DNA from: Bisporella sp. PMI_857 | Taxonomy: Eukaryota > Ascomycota > Leotiomycetes > Helotiales > Helotiaceae | Direction of reading: 5' to 3' | Assembly: GCA_021307315.1 (NCBI GenBank) | Contig: JAJSPD010000023.1 | Span: 639,395 to 703,394, forward strand | DNA length: 64,000 nucleotides | Notes under the pieces: model-generated | The model's database searches: none | What the model saw: only the letters and a program-made list of their open reading frames with translations | Told to the model about the DNA's origin: nothing | Shown here: positions 20,120 to 32,158 of the stretch, piece after piece | Numbering within the stretch: the stretch's first letter is position 1 | Layout of the letters: each line of letters begins with the position of its first letter | Translations under genes and position numbers: made by a program

Positions 20120-21945
20120 ATGTCGTTTGGCGGCCAGACCCCCACAATCATTGTGCTGAAAGAAGGTGAGCCTCGAGCACCAGCCAGAGTTGAAAATATG
20201 CTAATTTGATATCTAAGGCACGGATTCGTCGCAAGGAAAGGGACAGATTATAAGTAATATTAATGCCTGTTTAGCCGTGCAAGCTACGATCCGGAGTACG
20301 CTAGGTCCATATGGTGGGGATTTACTGTTGGTAGATGGGAATGGAAAACAAACGATTACCAATGATGGTGCTACTGTGATGAAGGTATGAAGTCCTTTTC
20401 ATGATGCGGCAATATCAAGGCTGATGAGTCGTAGCTTCTGGAAATTGTGCACCCCGCCGCACGAATCCTGACAGATATCGCAAGATCACAAGATGCTGAG
20501 GTTGGTGATGGCACCACATCTGTGGTTGTACTTGCAGGAGAGATATTGAAGGAGGTCAAGGATCATGTTGAGCAAGGCGTCAGTTCGCAGACGATCATCA
20601 AGGGCCTGCGAAGAGCGTCCACTATGGCGGTCAATAAGGTCAAGGAAATCGCCGTCAACACGACGGATGGCAACAAGCGGGAGACTCTAGGCAAGCTCGC
20701 TGGGACTGCCATGAGCAGTAAATTGATCAAGAGAAATACTGGCTTCTTCACAAAAAGTGCGGCTGCAAAATCCATCTCGTTAAGTATAGATGCTAACACG
20801 GTTTAGTGGTTGTCGATGCGGTCCTTTCCCTCGATCAGGATGACCTGAATGAGAAATTGATTGGAATCAAGAAGATCAATGGTGGCTCCCTCACCGACTC
20901 CATATTTGTTAATGGGGTTGCATTCAAGAAGACATTCTCTTACGCCGGCTTCGAACAACAACCTAAATCTTTCAAGAGTCCGAAAATCGTCTGCCTAAAT
21001 GTCGAGCTTGAGCTGAAATCCGAGAAGGATAATGCTGAGGTACGGGTCGAACAAGTTTCAGAATATCAAGCAATCGTGGATGCGGAATGGCAAATCATCT
21101 ACAACAAAATGGAGGCTTTGTATAAGACTGGCGCAAAAGTCGTGTTGTCCAAATTGCCAATCGGCGACTTAGCCACACAATATTTTGCAGATAGAGATAT
21201 TTTCTGTGCTGGACGGGTTGCATCTGATGATCTGGAGCGTGTTATTCAGGCCACTGGAGGTTCAATTCAAAGCACTTGCTCTGATATCCACCCTGAACAT
21301 CTCGGTACTTGTGGAAAATTCGAGGAGCGACAAATTGGTGGTGAGCGCTTCAACTTCTTCGAGGATTGCCCGGCAGCCAAGACTTGCACGCTAGTACTCC
21401 GTGGAGGTGCTGAGCAGTTTATCGCCGAGGTCGAGCGCTCGTTACACGATGCGATTATGATTGTCAAGCGTGCAATTAAGAACAACACGATTGTGGCAGG
21501 TGGTGGAGCTTGTGAAATGGAAGTCTCCGCATACCTTCATCATTTTGCAGACAAGAACGTTCCCCACAAACAACAAGCTATTATCAAGTCCTTCGCCAGA
21601 GCCCTCGAAGTCATTCCTCGCCAGCTGTGCGACAATGCGGGGTTTGACGCGACGGATATTTTGAACAAGCTACGTGTAGAACACAGACGGGGTAATACTT
21701 GGGCAGGTGTAGACTTTGACCATGAAGGCATCAGAGACAACTTGGAGGCATTTGTTTGGGAGCCTGCGTTGGTGAAGATTAATGCGATACAAGCGGCCAC
21801 GGAGGCTAGTTGTCTGATTCTAAGTGTTGATGAGACGATCAAGAACGAAGAGAGTGCAGCGCCACAGGCACCACAGCGGGGGCTTCCGCCTGGAGCAGCA
21901 CAACGGGCACTAAGAGGTAGGGGTAGGGGAATGCCAAGGAGGTAA
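20120..21945 (+). CDS. cct7: Chaperonin CCT/TRiC subunit eta (TCP-1-eta)
   Basis: Subunit of the cytosolic group II chaperonin ring that folds actin, tubulin and other proteins with ATP. Exons 20120-20165, 20218-20384, 20435-20756 and 20807-21945 (introns about 50 bp) join to 1674 nt, 557 residues, normal for CCT eta. Starts [21 protein letters not shown]-site motifs: [40 protein letters not shown] with the catalytic Asp. The apical domain includes [18 protein letters not shown], an eta hallmark. The late [13 protein letters not shown] and [12 protein letters not shown] segments complete the equatorial domain. The C-terminal tail is Gly/Arg-rich ([10 protein letters not shown]). A retroelement is inserted just upstream in antisense. 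Confidence 0.97.
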
Positions 21946-23162
21946 ATATGAACAGGTACGAAATGAATAGAATCGACTCCTCAATAACTAGTGCGAGTGT
22001 ACTAGTTGATGTAATATATGCTACATGGGATCAAATCTAAAGCACTTCCGTCACGACTCTGATTTACCTTATTTTCTAACAGCGGCCAAAATTGGTCTTA
22101 CATCGAAAAGTACTGCAGGTAAGCTCAGGGACGATCTTACACGTGGTATTGCACGCACAGTCCTTTCCTAGCTTTTGCAACAGCATAGTCACAGTGTGTT
22201 TCAATGCATGCCTATATACATCAAATTGCCTCAGCTCAATTTAGATGTCGTACTCAGTCTATAATCAATCAGAGTTCCAGCAACCGGATCGTTCCAAAAC
22301 TAGTCACATGTTACACAAGGTTATCTACTTAGAACAAAGCTTCTTCAAGCATTGCCACTTCTTTCGGAAACACCTGGCTCACCGAGATTTGTGCAACCAG
22401 AGCTAGCCACTCAGAAAATTGCAATTACCATTATCCCTTCGACCGCATATTCGCACTCTGCATGAATCAGGCTCTCCTTGATTAAGCGAGGGCTCTGCAT
22501 CCGTATAGAGTGGCCCCTAGCAACGGTAGTAATGGCCCGGCTTTAGCCAGACACGGCTATTGATAGTCTAAAATAGCCAGCAGGGAGTATCAGAAATCAC
22601 AATGACAGGCGATCGATATACTCAAGATATATGCTGGAAAAGAAAGTAGAGGTATTGTGATTGCATTATCTAAAACTTAACACCTGACTAGAGTTCTCTC
22701 AAAAACTTTGCCTGAGATTAAGTAACGTATTGCCCAGGTTGCTAAGGCTGTCGTTGTTACTCAAGCGAGACGAGATGTCGTTGGATCTCTCAGGAACAGC
22801 ACTTGGCATTTAATCTCAGGTACAATATAATTCCAGTCCCGTGCGGACGTCAATGACGGTCACTACTTTAAACAGTACCTACGAGTACAGAGCCGTATGT
22901 GTTCACAGTATAGGCTAATCGTCTTATTTTGATTTTCGATGAGCATAATGGCAAGTATCCTGTGGTGTAGGAACTGCCGAAGTTCTCCTCACAGAATTTC
23001 GAATATTGGCAGTTACTGGATATTAAGACACTTGTTTCTAGCGGCGTTGCTTGCCCGGTGACTATAACTTTGTGGGGAAACAGTTCTAAATACATAGAGA
23101 TTAGAATCTCCGTACCGTCGAAGCAGAAATATCTCAAAATTTGGACAAACGATTTGCCCGTC
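21946..23162. other. Intergenic, CCT7 3' side and dehydrogenase promoter
   Basis: About 1.2 kb. It holds the 3' UTR of CCT7 and the promoter of the AA8-AA12 gene. No further gene, repeat or RNA was recognised. Confidence 0.5.
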
Positions 23163-25569
23163 ATGCGCTCTATTCAGATTTTTGGTAGTGCCCTCGCCTT
23201 CGTAGGTACTAGTAAGTGTCGCACTGATCTCATGATAGCAAGCCCTTACTGAATATCAAAGCTTTTGCTCAGGCAGTTTCTACAATTGTAACGGATCCGG
23301 TGACAAGGATAACGTACTCGTCCTACTTAAGCCCTGAGACTGGCATAAGATTCGGTATCGCACTGCCCACGAATGTGACTGCGCCATATGACTCTATCAT
23401 CTCAATCACTGCACCAGTTGCTAGCACTTGGGTTGGCTTTTGCTGGGGTGGAACTATGGTCTTCAATCCTCTCACGGTAGCTTGGGCGAATGGCAATTCC
23501 GCAACAATTTCTTCCCGAATGGCCTTGTATGAATAGACCAACCATTGCGATGGCGCTCTGACATTTCTTAGTGGCTTCAGTCTCCCACAAGCCTTCGACG
23601 GCTCAGAATTGACCTACATGAAGGGAACGACAGCGAATGCTACTCATGTAAGCACCCTGCGACCCTCCCTTCCTTAATGGGCCCTTTCGTAATTTATGTC
23701 CCCCTCATGAGCTAAATAGAACTCATTCTGAGATAAGCCATCGAGGAGACTTATTTAACCTCGCATCCAGTGTTTTTTGGCGGTATAAGCTAACAGTCTA
23801 CTGCCACAGTGGACTGTGACAGCAAGATGTCGAGGTTGCACCTCCTACCAAGATAGTGAGGGTAATTTGGCCGTTATTAACGGGACGGGAACGCATGAAT
23901 TTGCTTGGGCTCAAGGTCAAAATGCAGTGCAAGAGCCTGCAAACAATAACTCAGCCTTCAATGTCCATAGACAAACTGGAAAATGGATCCATGATCTCAA
24001 TGCTGCTCGCAGTCCCAACTTCAATTCTTGGATCGCCGCCAACCTCTTGACGCCGGCAGTCACCACAACGTCTACAACAAGCACCGCCACCAGCACTAGC
24101 TCGAAGACTACGCTTACCACTGTAGCAACCCCTACTAATACTGCAGTAGGCGCCATACCTGCTTCGTGCTCAGGTGCTGGGAGTCCTGTCTTCCAGTCTG
24201 TTTTAGCTAGTGGATGGAAGGCTACGAAAGTCCTAGGTGGCTTGACTAACCCTCGGTCCATGGTGTGGGATACAGCTGGCAACTTGCTTTTGATTCAATC
24301 TGGAAGAGGAATCACAGTGCATGGTGTGGGAGCGGATGGCTGTATTACCTCCACCACAACTCTAGTTTCCCTTAATAGCTTGAATCATGGTATCGCTTTT
24401 AGCCTAGATGGCAAGACCTTATACGCTAGCTCCATGACACAAGTTTATTCCTGGCCGTACACTGCCTCATCAAAATCTGTCGGAACTAGGGCAACAGTTG
24501 TGACAGGAATGTACAGTGGTGGTTCACACTTGACTCGAAGTAAGTTGATCAAACATTAGCAGACTTCAGGTGCATAGATGTTCTTCAATGTGTCAGAAAC
24601 GGGAAATATCCCTCATCTCATATTTTATAAGTCAATTGCTAAGTCAAGTTGTATAGCTCTTCTCATAGCGCCACAAAACCCCAATTTGCTCGTTGTGTCT
24701 CATGGATCAAACTCAAACATTGACAATGCCTCTATCAATCCAGCCACCGGGCGTGCAATCATCAAGACCTTTGATCTTAACTCCATCCCAAGCGGAGGCT
24801 ATAATTATCCATCGACAGGTTGGGTAACGGGCTATGGACTTAGGAATGAGGTGGCCATGACATTTGATGGCAACAATATGTGAGAATGCCATTCTACTTG
24901 TAGATCAATAGCAACTACTAAGAAATGACTAGGCTTTGGGGAGTTGAAAACAGCGGTGATGATCTAACTAGGGTGGTGAACGGGCAATCAAAGGATATCC
25001 ATCAGAATAATCCTGCTGAGGAGCTCAACTATATCGGCGATGTCACGAAGGAAAATAAGCAATGGTTCGGCTATCCAACGTGCTGGCCAGTATGGCAACC
25101 CAGCGACTTCACCGACACACGATTTAACATCGGCGACTCCTTCGTGATCGCACCCAACAACACTTTCAATGACGCATCCTGCAAAAGCCAATCAACAGGG
25201 CCGGCTTTAAGCTTCCAGGCACACTCAGCTCCCATCGACAGCAAGTTTGACAGTACGTACAGCAATCTGTACGTCACTTTCCACGGCTCCTGGAACCGTA
25301 GCCCCACGACTGGATTTAAAGTTGTTGTTGTTCCTTTCACCAAAGGGTCCGATGGCGCCTATAGGCCCGTTGCGGCCTCAACAAGTGGTTCAGGATATTC
25401 AGACGTCTTCTGGAATCCTGATGTGACAAAATGCGCCGGGAATGGTCCTAGTTTCAGTTCAGGCTGCTTCCGTCCTGCAGGTCTTCTGTTTGATAGCAAG
25501 AATAGACTTTACATGACGAGCGATACATCATCTAACGGTGAGGTCTGGATTCTTGGAAAGACGACTTAA
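23163..25569 (+). CDS. Secreted PQQ-dependent pyranose dehydrogenase, AA8 cytochrome fused to AA12
   Basis: Six exons: 23163-23211, 23277-23526, 23572-23647, 23810-24539, 24657-24879, 24933-25569; 1965 nt, 654 residues. A hydrophobic leader (MRSIQIFGSALAFVG) suggests secretion. Residues about 20-205 form an AA8 haem b cytochrome domain like that of cellobiose dehydrogenase: VGFCWGGTMVFNPLTVAW carries the candidate axial Met and NVHRQTGKWIHDL the candidate axial His. A Ser/Thr linker (TTTSTTSTATSTSSKTT) leads to a six-bladed propeller of the L-sorbosone/PQQ dehydrogenase family (LGGLTNPRSMVWD, SLNHGIAFSLDGKTLY, EELNYIG, WFGYPTCWPVW, FHGSWNRSPTTGF). The pair matches AA8-AA12 enzymes such as Coprinopsis pyranose dehydrogenase, which oxidise sugars and pass electrons to the cytochrome and on to LPMOs. 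No CBM1 is present. Confidence 0.85.
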
Positions 25570-26122
25570 AGAGCCTTAAAAGGTGTTATCAATGTACTGT
25601 ACAATGAAGGGCACATGACCTGTGAGGAGTATTCTGAAATAGAAAGCAAGGATGACATATTCGAGCCCCGAAAATCTCCAAATAGACATCCGTAAGGAGT
25701 GAATTCAACGACTGCTTCTCCGATATCATCCTCAACTTTCGCTAGACCCTTATTTACCTAGCTTCATACATAAGGTATAGTAGAACAAGGTCGCAAAGCA
25801 AGCTATTGTTCCGTCCTGTGAGATGTATTCGCCACCACTTCCACCATCAGATTCTTCTAAATTCAACCGAAATCTCATTATTGTGACTTTCCACCTCTTG
25901 CTCTGTGTCGTCTGGGCCGATATAGAGACCATGGTAACATTACTTCCGATATGCACGAGTCACATCAATCGTGTCTCTCTTATGGCCAGCCCTGGAATAT
26001 CGGCTCTAGAGAAGCAGCTATCTCCCTATAAGTAGGTTCCACTATCCGCTGCGATTTCTCTGGCAGCACTGAAGAAGTACTGAGAATCGCACCCGAGATT
26101 GTGCTCAATAAATGCCTGTTAA
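25570..26122. other. Intergenic, convergent 3' ends
   Basis: Between the dehydrogenase stop and the SPT10 stop. Probably 3' UTRs of both; nothing else seen. Confidence 0.5.
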
Positions 26123-27886
26123 TTACTTGTATCGTGACCTTTTCGCACCAGGCTGGGAGCCGTCAAGCCTGGATATATTTTGGTGCATTGCCTCTTCTGC
26201 AGCTCTTGCTGCAGCCTCTGCTTGAATTTGTAGCGTTCTATCAACTTCTTCATTGCCATATTTCGTATGTTCATCGTCATCATCCTCTCCCTGATCGATT
26301 AGCATGTCTAAATCTCCATTGCCGTCTCCTCCGTGGCTTATGTGACCTCCAGAATTACCGCCAAGCATTGCATGGAAGACATCTTCACCATCATTCAAAT
26401 CGTCATGATGAGAGTAATGCGGCAAGTTCTGGGAGGTATGATGACTTTGTTGAGTCGAATTATAGGAGCCAAGATGCTGTCGTACGTCTTCCATGATCTG
26501 TGGGTCCAAGGGCATGTAGTCATTTTGTAGATTTCGCTGATGAGGATGCGGGTTGTGAGGTTCTTGATTATCCCGATCATGAATCGGCGCGATGGAAGTA
26601 TGCTGATGCTCTGGGCCACAAGGGAGAGAGCGATTTAGGACTTGCGGAGATACCGAGGTCTGATGATGGTGATGATGGTGTTGACGCTGGCTTTGATATG
26701 GATCAGGTACATGCGATTCGGACGATTCAGGTTGAGAGCTATGAGGAAGCGACAATATGCGCCCAGCTGCGCTGACACTGGGTTGGCCAGATGGTATATT
26801 ACTCACGGGACGACGTGGTGTTACTCCTTCAGCACGTACGACAGGAGCTTTCCCTAATTCTTTGCATTCCACACAGTTTTTGATAACTAAACTAACCGTT
26901 TCCTTGATTCTGACCCAGTGATATTTCTCTGCAATTGTTGCTGTCGTCTTATTTATGCCCCCATGTTGCAACACATGAATTTTCCTAGCTATCGCATACT
27001 GCTTCTGTGGATCTGCAATCACTTCTTTATCTTTCAGCATGAGTTTACCTGACTCGAGGAGTTTATAATGGGTTGCTGCCGAACGTAGTCTACTTTTTTC
27101 CGCCCGGTCAGCCCCTGATGGATATTTGTTGTAGCGAAGGTAGAATGCAATCTTGTCGAAGCGCTCTTCACTCACGATATCGGTGCCGTCCGGTCCCAGA
27201 TCACGGCCATATATGATGGCGTCTGTCAACTGGTCGGGGTAGGACTTCAAGTTCCCAGCTCCTTTTACTCTGCCAATTCTCTTGAAACCAAGAGCATCCC
27301 AAATTCGACACGACGCAACGTTCGTCTCGTAAACAAGGTTGAAAACGGAGTACGTATAGCCTAGCTTTGGTGCCCAGTCAATATATGACTCTCCCATTAG
27401 ACGGCCTACTCCTCTGTTGCGTGCAGCTGCGGTTACCAGAAAACCGGCGTTACAGACATGACTGCTCCGGCCGGGATAGTTGGGTTTGATGTAAAAGCTA
27501 CCTAAACATTCTGTTGCCCAGTCCTTACCCTCCACTACCAGGTCTGCACTCTCGATGTTGCCAAGTAGCATTATGGCAGCGAAGTTCTGAAACCAATATG
27601 ACGCAAACTTCTCTGCAGACATAGTGTCCGTCATAGGATAGGTATCTCCCAGGTCAATCTCTTTATTGAGCTGCTCACTGAGATATGCCAGAAGCGATGC
27701 AGGCACTTGATGAGGCGAAGAAAATGGTATGATGGTTGCGATCGTGATACGGTCACGCAATGTAACCTGGCGGGGATAAACATCGACTGGAAGAGAGGGT
27801 TGCACATCATTTGGATCAGGATATGGAGCAAGTCCTGAAGTTCGATAGATGGTGGGGGAATTGGGGTCATCAAGCATCGCAGGCAT
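26123..27886 (-). CDS. spt10: Spt10-like histone-gene regulator: GNAT domain plus integrase-type H2C2 zinc finger
   Basis: Single exon, 587 residues. Residues about 100-225 are a GNAT N-acetyltransferase fold with the acetyl-CoA loop RNRGVG (R156-x-x-G-x-G) and the terminal NVASCRIWDALGFKRIG block. Residues about 290-345 carry H304-x3-H308 and C338-x2-C341 (RKIHVLQHGGINK, NCVECKELGK), the H2C2 zinc finger of retroviral and gypsy integrases. This order is that of yeast Spt10, which binds histone UAS elements through that finger and activates core histone genes. The C-terminal third is Gln/His-rich, with a six-His run, and acidic, like an activation region, and ends basic. Open frames on the opposite strand are shadows. 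Nuclear action is inferred from the family. Confidence 0.85.
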   Translation of the reverse strand: MPAMLDDPNSPTIYRTSGLAPYPDPNDVQPSLPVDVYPRQVTLRDRITIATIIPFSSPHQVPASLLAYLSEQLNKEIDLGDTYPMTDTMSAEKFASYWFQNFAAIMLLGNIESADLVVEGKDWATECLGSFYIKPNYPGRSSHVCNAGFLVTAAARNRGVGRLMGESYIDWAPKLGYTYSVFNLVYETNVASCRIWDALGFKRIGRVKGAGNLKSYPDQLTDAIIYGRDLGPDGTDIVSEERFDKIAFYLRYNKYPSGADRAEKSRLRSAATHYKLLESGKLMLKDKEVIADPQKQYAIARKIHVLQHGGINKTTATIAEKYHWVRIKETVSLVIKNCVECKELGKAPVVRAEGVTPRRPVSNIPSGQPSVSAAGRILSLPHSSQPESSESHVPDPYQSQRQHHHHHHQTSVSPQVLNRSLPCGPEHQHTSIAPIHDRDNQEPHNPHPHQRNLQNDYMPLDPQIMEDVRQHLGSYNSTQQSHHTSQNLPHYSHHDDLNDGEDVFHAMLGGNSGGHISHGGDGNGDLDMLIDQGEDDDDEHTKYGNEEVDRTLQIQAEAAARAAEEAMHQNISRLDGSQPGAKRSRYK

Positions 27887-28616
27887 CTTGGCAGATTCAG
27901 GTTTCGTTGTTTATTCCAGGGTTTAGGGCACTTAAGGGTGACCTCGCAGCATTAAATACGATAACTGAGACACGGTTAGGACTTGCGGTCTGGCACGTAG
28001 GTAAAAGAGAGATAGTGCATTCGGTTGAGTAGCAAGCTTTTGCAGAAAAACAAACCTTCTTTCTCTAATGGAAATGCACTTGCCTTCCCAAAGTGCGAAT
28101 CGATCTGGAGGACCTCCAATGTTTACAATGATCTGTATTGAGAATAGCCTGGTTGCGCAGGGGCGGAGTGATGAAAGATATAGTGGTTGTTCTCATTTCT
28201 CACAGGCGTACATCTCCGCACAAAATGGCGTGGATATTAAGTAAGCATATCCACGTGATCAGAAACACTATCTCTTCAAGCCCAGATCATTCAGATTTCC
28301 ATCTTAATGTAACGTAATGTACACAGCATCTATATTCCACGTGTTGAAAAGGCTAGATCTCCTGTACTACAATATTCCTCTGACAGCTGGGCTTTAATGG
28401 AGGTGAAACTCAAAGTTCAATTCTTAAGGAGCTACGTCCTACAGCCGTAATTGCGCCGCCCTTTCCTCCAAAGACCCATGTTACCTTGGAACATTCTCAA
28501 GTTGCCCAGAATCAGAAATTAGACTTTGCCTTTACGCCATGAAGAAAATTATGGGAAAAGGTCTCTCAAGGACGGATACAAGCATCAAAGCACACTTGGG
28601 TTGTCCAGCAATCCTT
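27887..28616. other. Intergenic, SPT10 promoter
   Basis: About 730 bp between the SPT10 start and the end of the hydrolase gene. It should contain the SPT10 promoter; no element could be named. Confidence 0.5.
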
Positions 28617-30081
28617 TTAGAATCCTTTCAACCGCAACCAGTCCGTCATTTGCTTGAAGCCGGATTGCGCACTGTATTGATGCATCCAGCAATGACCAGA
28701 ATTTGGCACAGCATACCATGTGTAGCTTTTAGCTGCTGGATACAGAGCCTTGGTTTGTTCTAGTTTGCTCGCTTTTCCATACCCACAATTACCAGGACCA
28801 TTTGCCATTAGCCCAAGACTTCCACAGAACGGGACATCTTGCTGTCCAGTAATGACCAAGACTTCAGCATTGTACTTCGGCGCTGATAGGATTCCCGCTG
28901 ATCCAGTGACGCCCTCTCCCACGGAGATTGTACCTCGCATTCGAAAGTCGTAGTTGATGTATTTTGGGTCATAATACTGTCCAGGACCATAGAAGAGCTC
29001 AAATGCTACCCCTGATTCCGACTTCGCTTCCAAATAGCCTGCAGAGCATTAAGTTAATTAATAATATACTGCGAAAGGCTCACCTACCTATTGGGTACGT
29101 GCCGTATCGAGTAGGTTCTACGATCGCTGCTGGCAGGAGATTGGCGGTGAGAATGAACCCTGGAACAGCTAAGAACCAGTCCTTCGAGAAACCACCAAGT
29201 ATTGTTGCATCTACATCCTTAGGGTACATTGCGTTCAAGTTATTGGCAATGATAGAGCCCAAGCTATGCCCGACTAGTATAATCTTCTTGAACGGATGAG
29301 GAAATATGTTTGAAACTGCTGACGGCCCAGATCTGGCCTTCAGAATGAGTTGATGGATCACCTCGGCCTGTAATGGGCATTGGACTACTAGAATTGGATC
29401 TGGGTGATCCGATTGCCCATTGCCCAGTCGGTCAAATGCGAAAGTTGGATACCCGAGCTTTGCAGCATGGCTGATATAGTCGTAACGTTCGCCATCGTAG
29501 CCAAAGCCAGGAGCGCCGCTTCCAGACCACTAAAGTTGATGTATCAGCCAGGAGGTTCATCACCCTGTTGGTGCAAAGCTCCTACCCAATCTTTATCGTA
29601 CGTGGCTGGATGTGCAAGGATCTGCAGAGTATCCTTGCGGGATTCTACTTGATATTGCTTCTCAGGCTCGCAATATCGACCGACTATGTTATAGGTCCCA
29701 CGGACGGTGGTCTTCAAGGCTGAAGTAACTGGCGTACTAAGTATACCCACGTAGTTGAGTTGCAGGCTTAAAGGGAGCGCAACTGCTGGAGCTGAGATAG
29801 TGACGGGGATCTCGACAATCTTCTACGAACACAAGTTCAGAGTCAGTCTTAATCATGTGCAACCAATTTTGAGTTATTTTCCAGGTTTTTGCGTCTGGGC
29901 TTATAACCCATGCCTGCTACGCGGTATATTCAGATCAAAAGGCCAATTCGAGTATGTTCTTCACATCAAATAATGCATTTCTACTTACGCAGGTTGGGAC
30001 TGATGTTGACAGCCGTAACAAAGTAGAGATAATGAGACCTAGGTAACGGCCTTGACTTGGGGAAGTAACGAAGGACAACAT
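28617..30081 (-). CDS. Alpha/beta hydrolase, probably secreted
   Basis: Four exons: 30081-29989, 29822-29586, 29529-29088, 29038-28617, joining to 1194 nt, 397 residues. The fold is shown by WSGSGAPGFGYDGERYDY near the oxyanion strand, LGYPTFAFDRLGNGQS, the nucleophile elbow IILVGHSLGSIIANN, a late acidic strand (LVITGQQDVPFCG) and a C-terminal NSGHCWMHQ with the catalytic His. Fungal secreted alpha/beta hydrolases of unknown substrate look like this. The first exon is short and moderately hydrophobic (YLGLIISTLLRLS), so a signal peptide is possible but weak; the exon 1 start is the least certain part. The 166-bp first intron is longer than its neighbours. It is divergent from the SMP-30-like gene. 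Confidence 0.8.
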
Positions 30082-31078
30082 GATTCTTAGGTAAAGCTAG
30101 TGGTGAAAAATTTAGGTTGAAGCAAGTATAACTATTGTTGTAGGATAAGCCAGTGGTTGCAAAAGATTGAGGTACAGTACAAGACAAAGAAATAATTCGG
30201 CAAAGAATGATGGATCGGTGGTCTCGCTCTATCACATCAGCTTCGTTCTTGCCTTGCGACTTACTTCCGCCTTACTCACGATCATCAATCTCATTGCCAG
30301 TCTCTCTGCAGGCCATTTATTTGGCTACCGAGAGCAAATTACGTCCTGGCGAAACGAATAGCGAATTCCAGAATAACGCACTCAGATGAGCTCATTACAC
30401 CTCCCTGATGAGCGAGCTTGATGTATTCTTCCTTGAGAGGCACACAAAGGAGAAATTTCGTATGTATAGATATCATAGACAATTATTGTTTGGTTGGTGA
30501 TAAAAGGTTATTCTGCTTGAACTCCAGGTTGGGATCTGTGACTAGGATCACTCTAGGTTGGCTTTGAAACTGCCGAAAATAGGGACGAGAAAGTGAATTA
30601 GTTATAGTGCAACATGACCTCCCGGCCATAGGAACTAGGCAGGACTTTGCAACCGAACTGAATCATCAGATGCTAATCGATTAGTCAGGGGGTTCCATTG
30701 ATGGAAGTAATCAATAATCACGTGTCCGCATAAGACTTGCGCACGTAGATGAATAAGCTATGGATCCAACTTGCCTCTTCCTCTTGTGGGAAAGTGCAGG
30801 CACGAATCAAGTTGATCAAGCTTTGTATTCTGAACAACTGTTAACGGCCCAAGAGCGGATATGTCGTCATGAGTCCAAAGAAGGAAACCAAGAAAGCTTT
30901 GGTATCGGCGCGTTCGGATATGCATGTTCTTATATCAACAAGATACACGTGCGTTCCCGCTCGGTCCTGTTTGGTCTTCAAAGGGATAGATATATTAAGG
31001 ACACAGAGCCTGATTAATTGAATATTTTCTCCCTTTAACTCACCACATTGCAGGATTTTGCAATCGTTCTTATACAAG
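30082..31078. other. Divergent promoter region, hydrolase / SMP-30-like protein
   Basis: About 1 kb between two genes for probable secreted proteins on opposite strands. Shared control is possible but no motif supports it. Confidence 0.5.
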
Positions 31079-32158
31079 ATGTTGCTGAAGTCTTTCTTCA
31101 CGCTAACAACTGTGCTGGCATCCATTGTCGCCAGACCATCGCCGGGACCTGACCATACCACTGGAATTTCAAAACGAGGAAATCCAGGGGCTAATCACAC
31201 AATCGTGCCTTCTGCTCTTTTCGAGTTTCCTAACCCGACCTGGCTCGAGAACTTCGCTGTCCGTCCAAATGGCCAATTGGTGATCACTCTCATAACTTCC
31301 CCTGAGATATATCTTTTTGATCCCATCACGTCAGGTCCGCCTGTGAAGCTGTTCACAATTCCCCAGTATCTTGCACTCCTTGGCATAGTAGAGTACACTC
31401 CCGACATCTACTATTTTGTAGCTGGCAATTTTACGTCACCAAATACTCCAGAAAGCTCAGGCATAGGCTCCTACTCAATTTTCAAAATCGATCTCCGCAC
31501 AGACTCAATGCCCCACGCTCCAACTAAAATCATTGATATTCCAGAAAGCGCTTTTCTGAATGGCCTAGAGGTTCTCAGCGTAGAAGATGGGTTGCTGATC
31601 GTCGCAGACTCAGGACTTGGACTCGTCTGGAAGGTGGACATTTTCAAGAGAAGTTACGAAGTCTTTATTGACGTTCCTGAAATGAAAATTGGGCCAAATG
31701 CGAAGATCCAACTCGGCATCAATGGTATACATATCAAAAACGAGTTCCTGTACTTTACGTCAATGGCCCAGGAGTTGTTTTGTCGAGCTCAACTCACACG
31801 GGACGACTCCCAGTACATAATTGGCGAGATAGAGACTATAGCCACTGGGATATTCGGTGACGATTTCACATTAGACAGATTTGGAAATGCCTGGATAACT
31901 CAGGATCCGATGGACCAGCTCACCTTGGTCATTGGGGATGGAGTTAGGAAAGGCGAAGTTATTACCGTTGCTGGTGCTCAGAATATTGAAACTGTCGCCG
32001 GCGGGACAAGAAGTGGTTTCGGACGGACTGAGCAAGACAAAGACATCTTGTATGTCGTTACTAATGGAGGAATTGCTGCTCCTGTAAACGGAGTGGTCGA
32101 AGGCGGAAAGGTTTTGGCATTCAATACCTATGGATATTTGGCTGGAATTTTGGGATAA
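31079..32158 (+). CDS. Secreted six-bladed beta-propeller, SMP-30/gluconolactonase-like
   Basis: Single exon, 359 residues, starting at ATG 31079 with a clear signal peptide (MLLKSFFTLTTVLASIVARP). The remainder reads as propeller strands: WLENFAVRPNGQLVITLI, EIYLFDP, FLNGLEVLSVEDGLLIVADS, GLVWKVDIF, LGINGIHIKNEFLYFTSM, DDFTLDRFGNAWITQD and KDILYVVTNGG. This pattern occurs in fungal SMP-30/LRE-like proteins, a group that includes sugar lactonase-like enzymes and the hetero-Diels-Alderases of tropolone pathways. No biosynthetic genes lie nearby, so a lactonase-like or unknown role is more cautious. Several N-glycosylation sequons (NHT, NFT) fit secretion. Confidence 0.8.
   Translation: MLLKSFFTLTTVLASIVARPSPGPDHTTGISKRGNPGANHTIVPSALFEFPNPTWLENFAVRPNGQLVITLITSPEIYLFDPITSGPPVKLFTIPQYLALLGIVEYTPDIYYFVAGNFTSPNTPESSGIGSYSIFKIDLRTDSMPHAPTKIIDIPESAFLNGLEVLSVEDGLLIVADSGLGLVWKVDIFKRSYEVFIDVPEMKIGPNAKIQLGINGIHIKNEFLYFTSMAQELFCRAQLTRDDSQYIIGEIETIATGIFGDDFTLDRFGNAWITQDPMDQLTLVIGDGVRKGEVITVAGAQNIETVAGGTRSGFGRTEQDKDILYVVTNGGIAAPVNGVVEGGKVLAFNTYGYLAGILG

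Noticed and set aside
26123..26860. Open frames on the plus strand over the 3' half of SPT10
   Set aside because: They are reverse-strand shadows of the Gln/His-rich coding sequence and match no protein family.
28617..32158. Biosynthetic gene cluster around the hydrolase and the SMP-30-like (possible Diels-Alderase-type) gene
   Set aside because: No polyketide, peptide or terpene synthase, P450 or cluster regulator lies in the window; flanking genes are SPT10 and a rhodopsin-domain protein.
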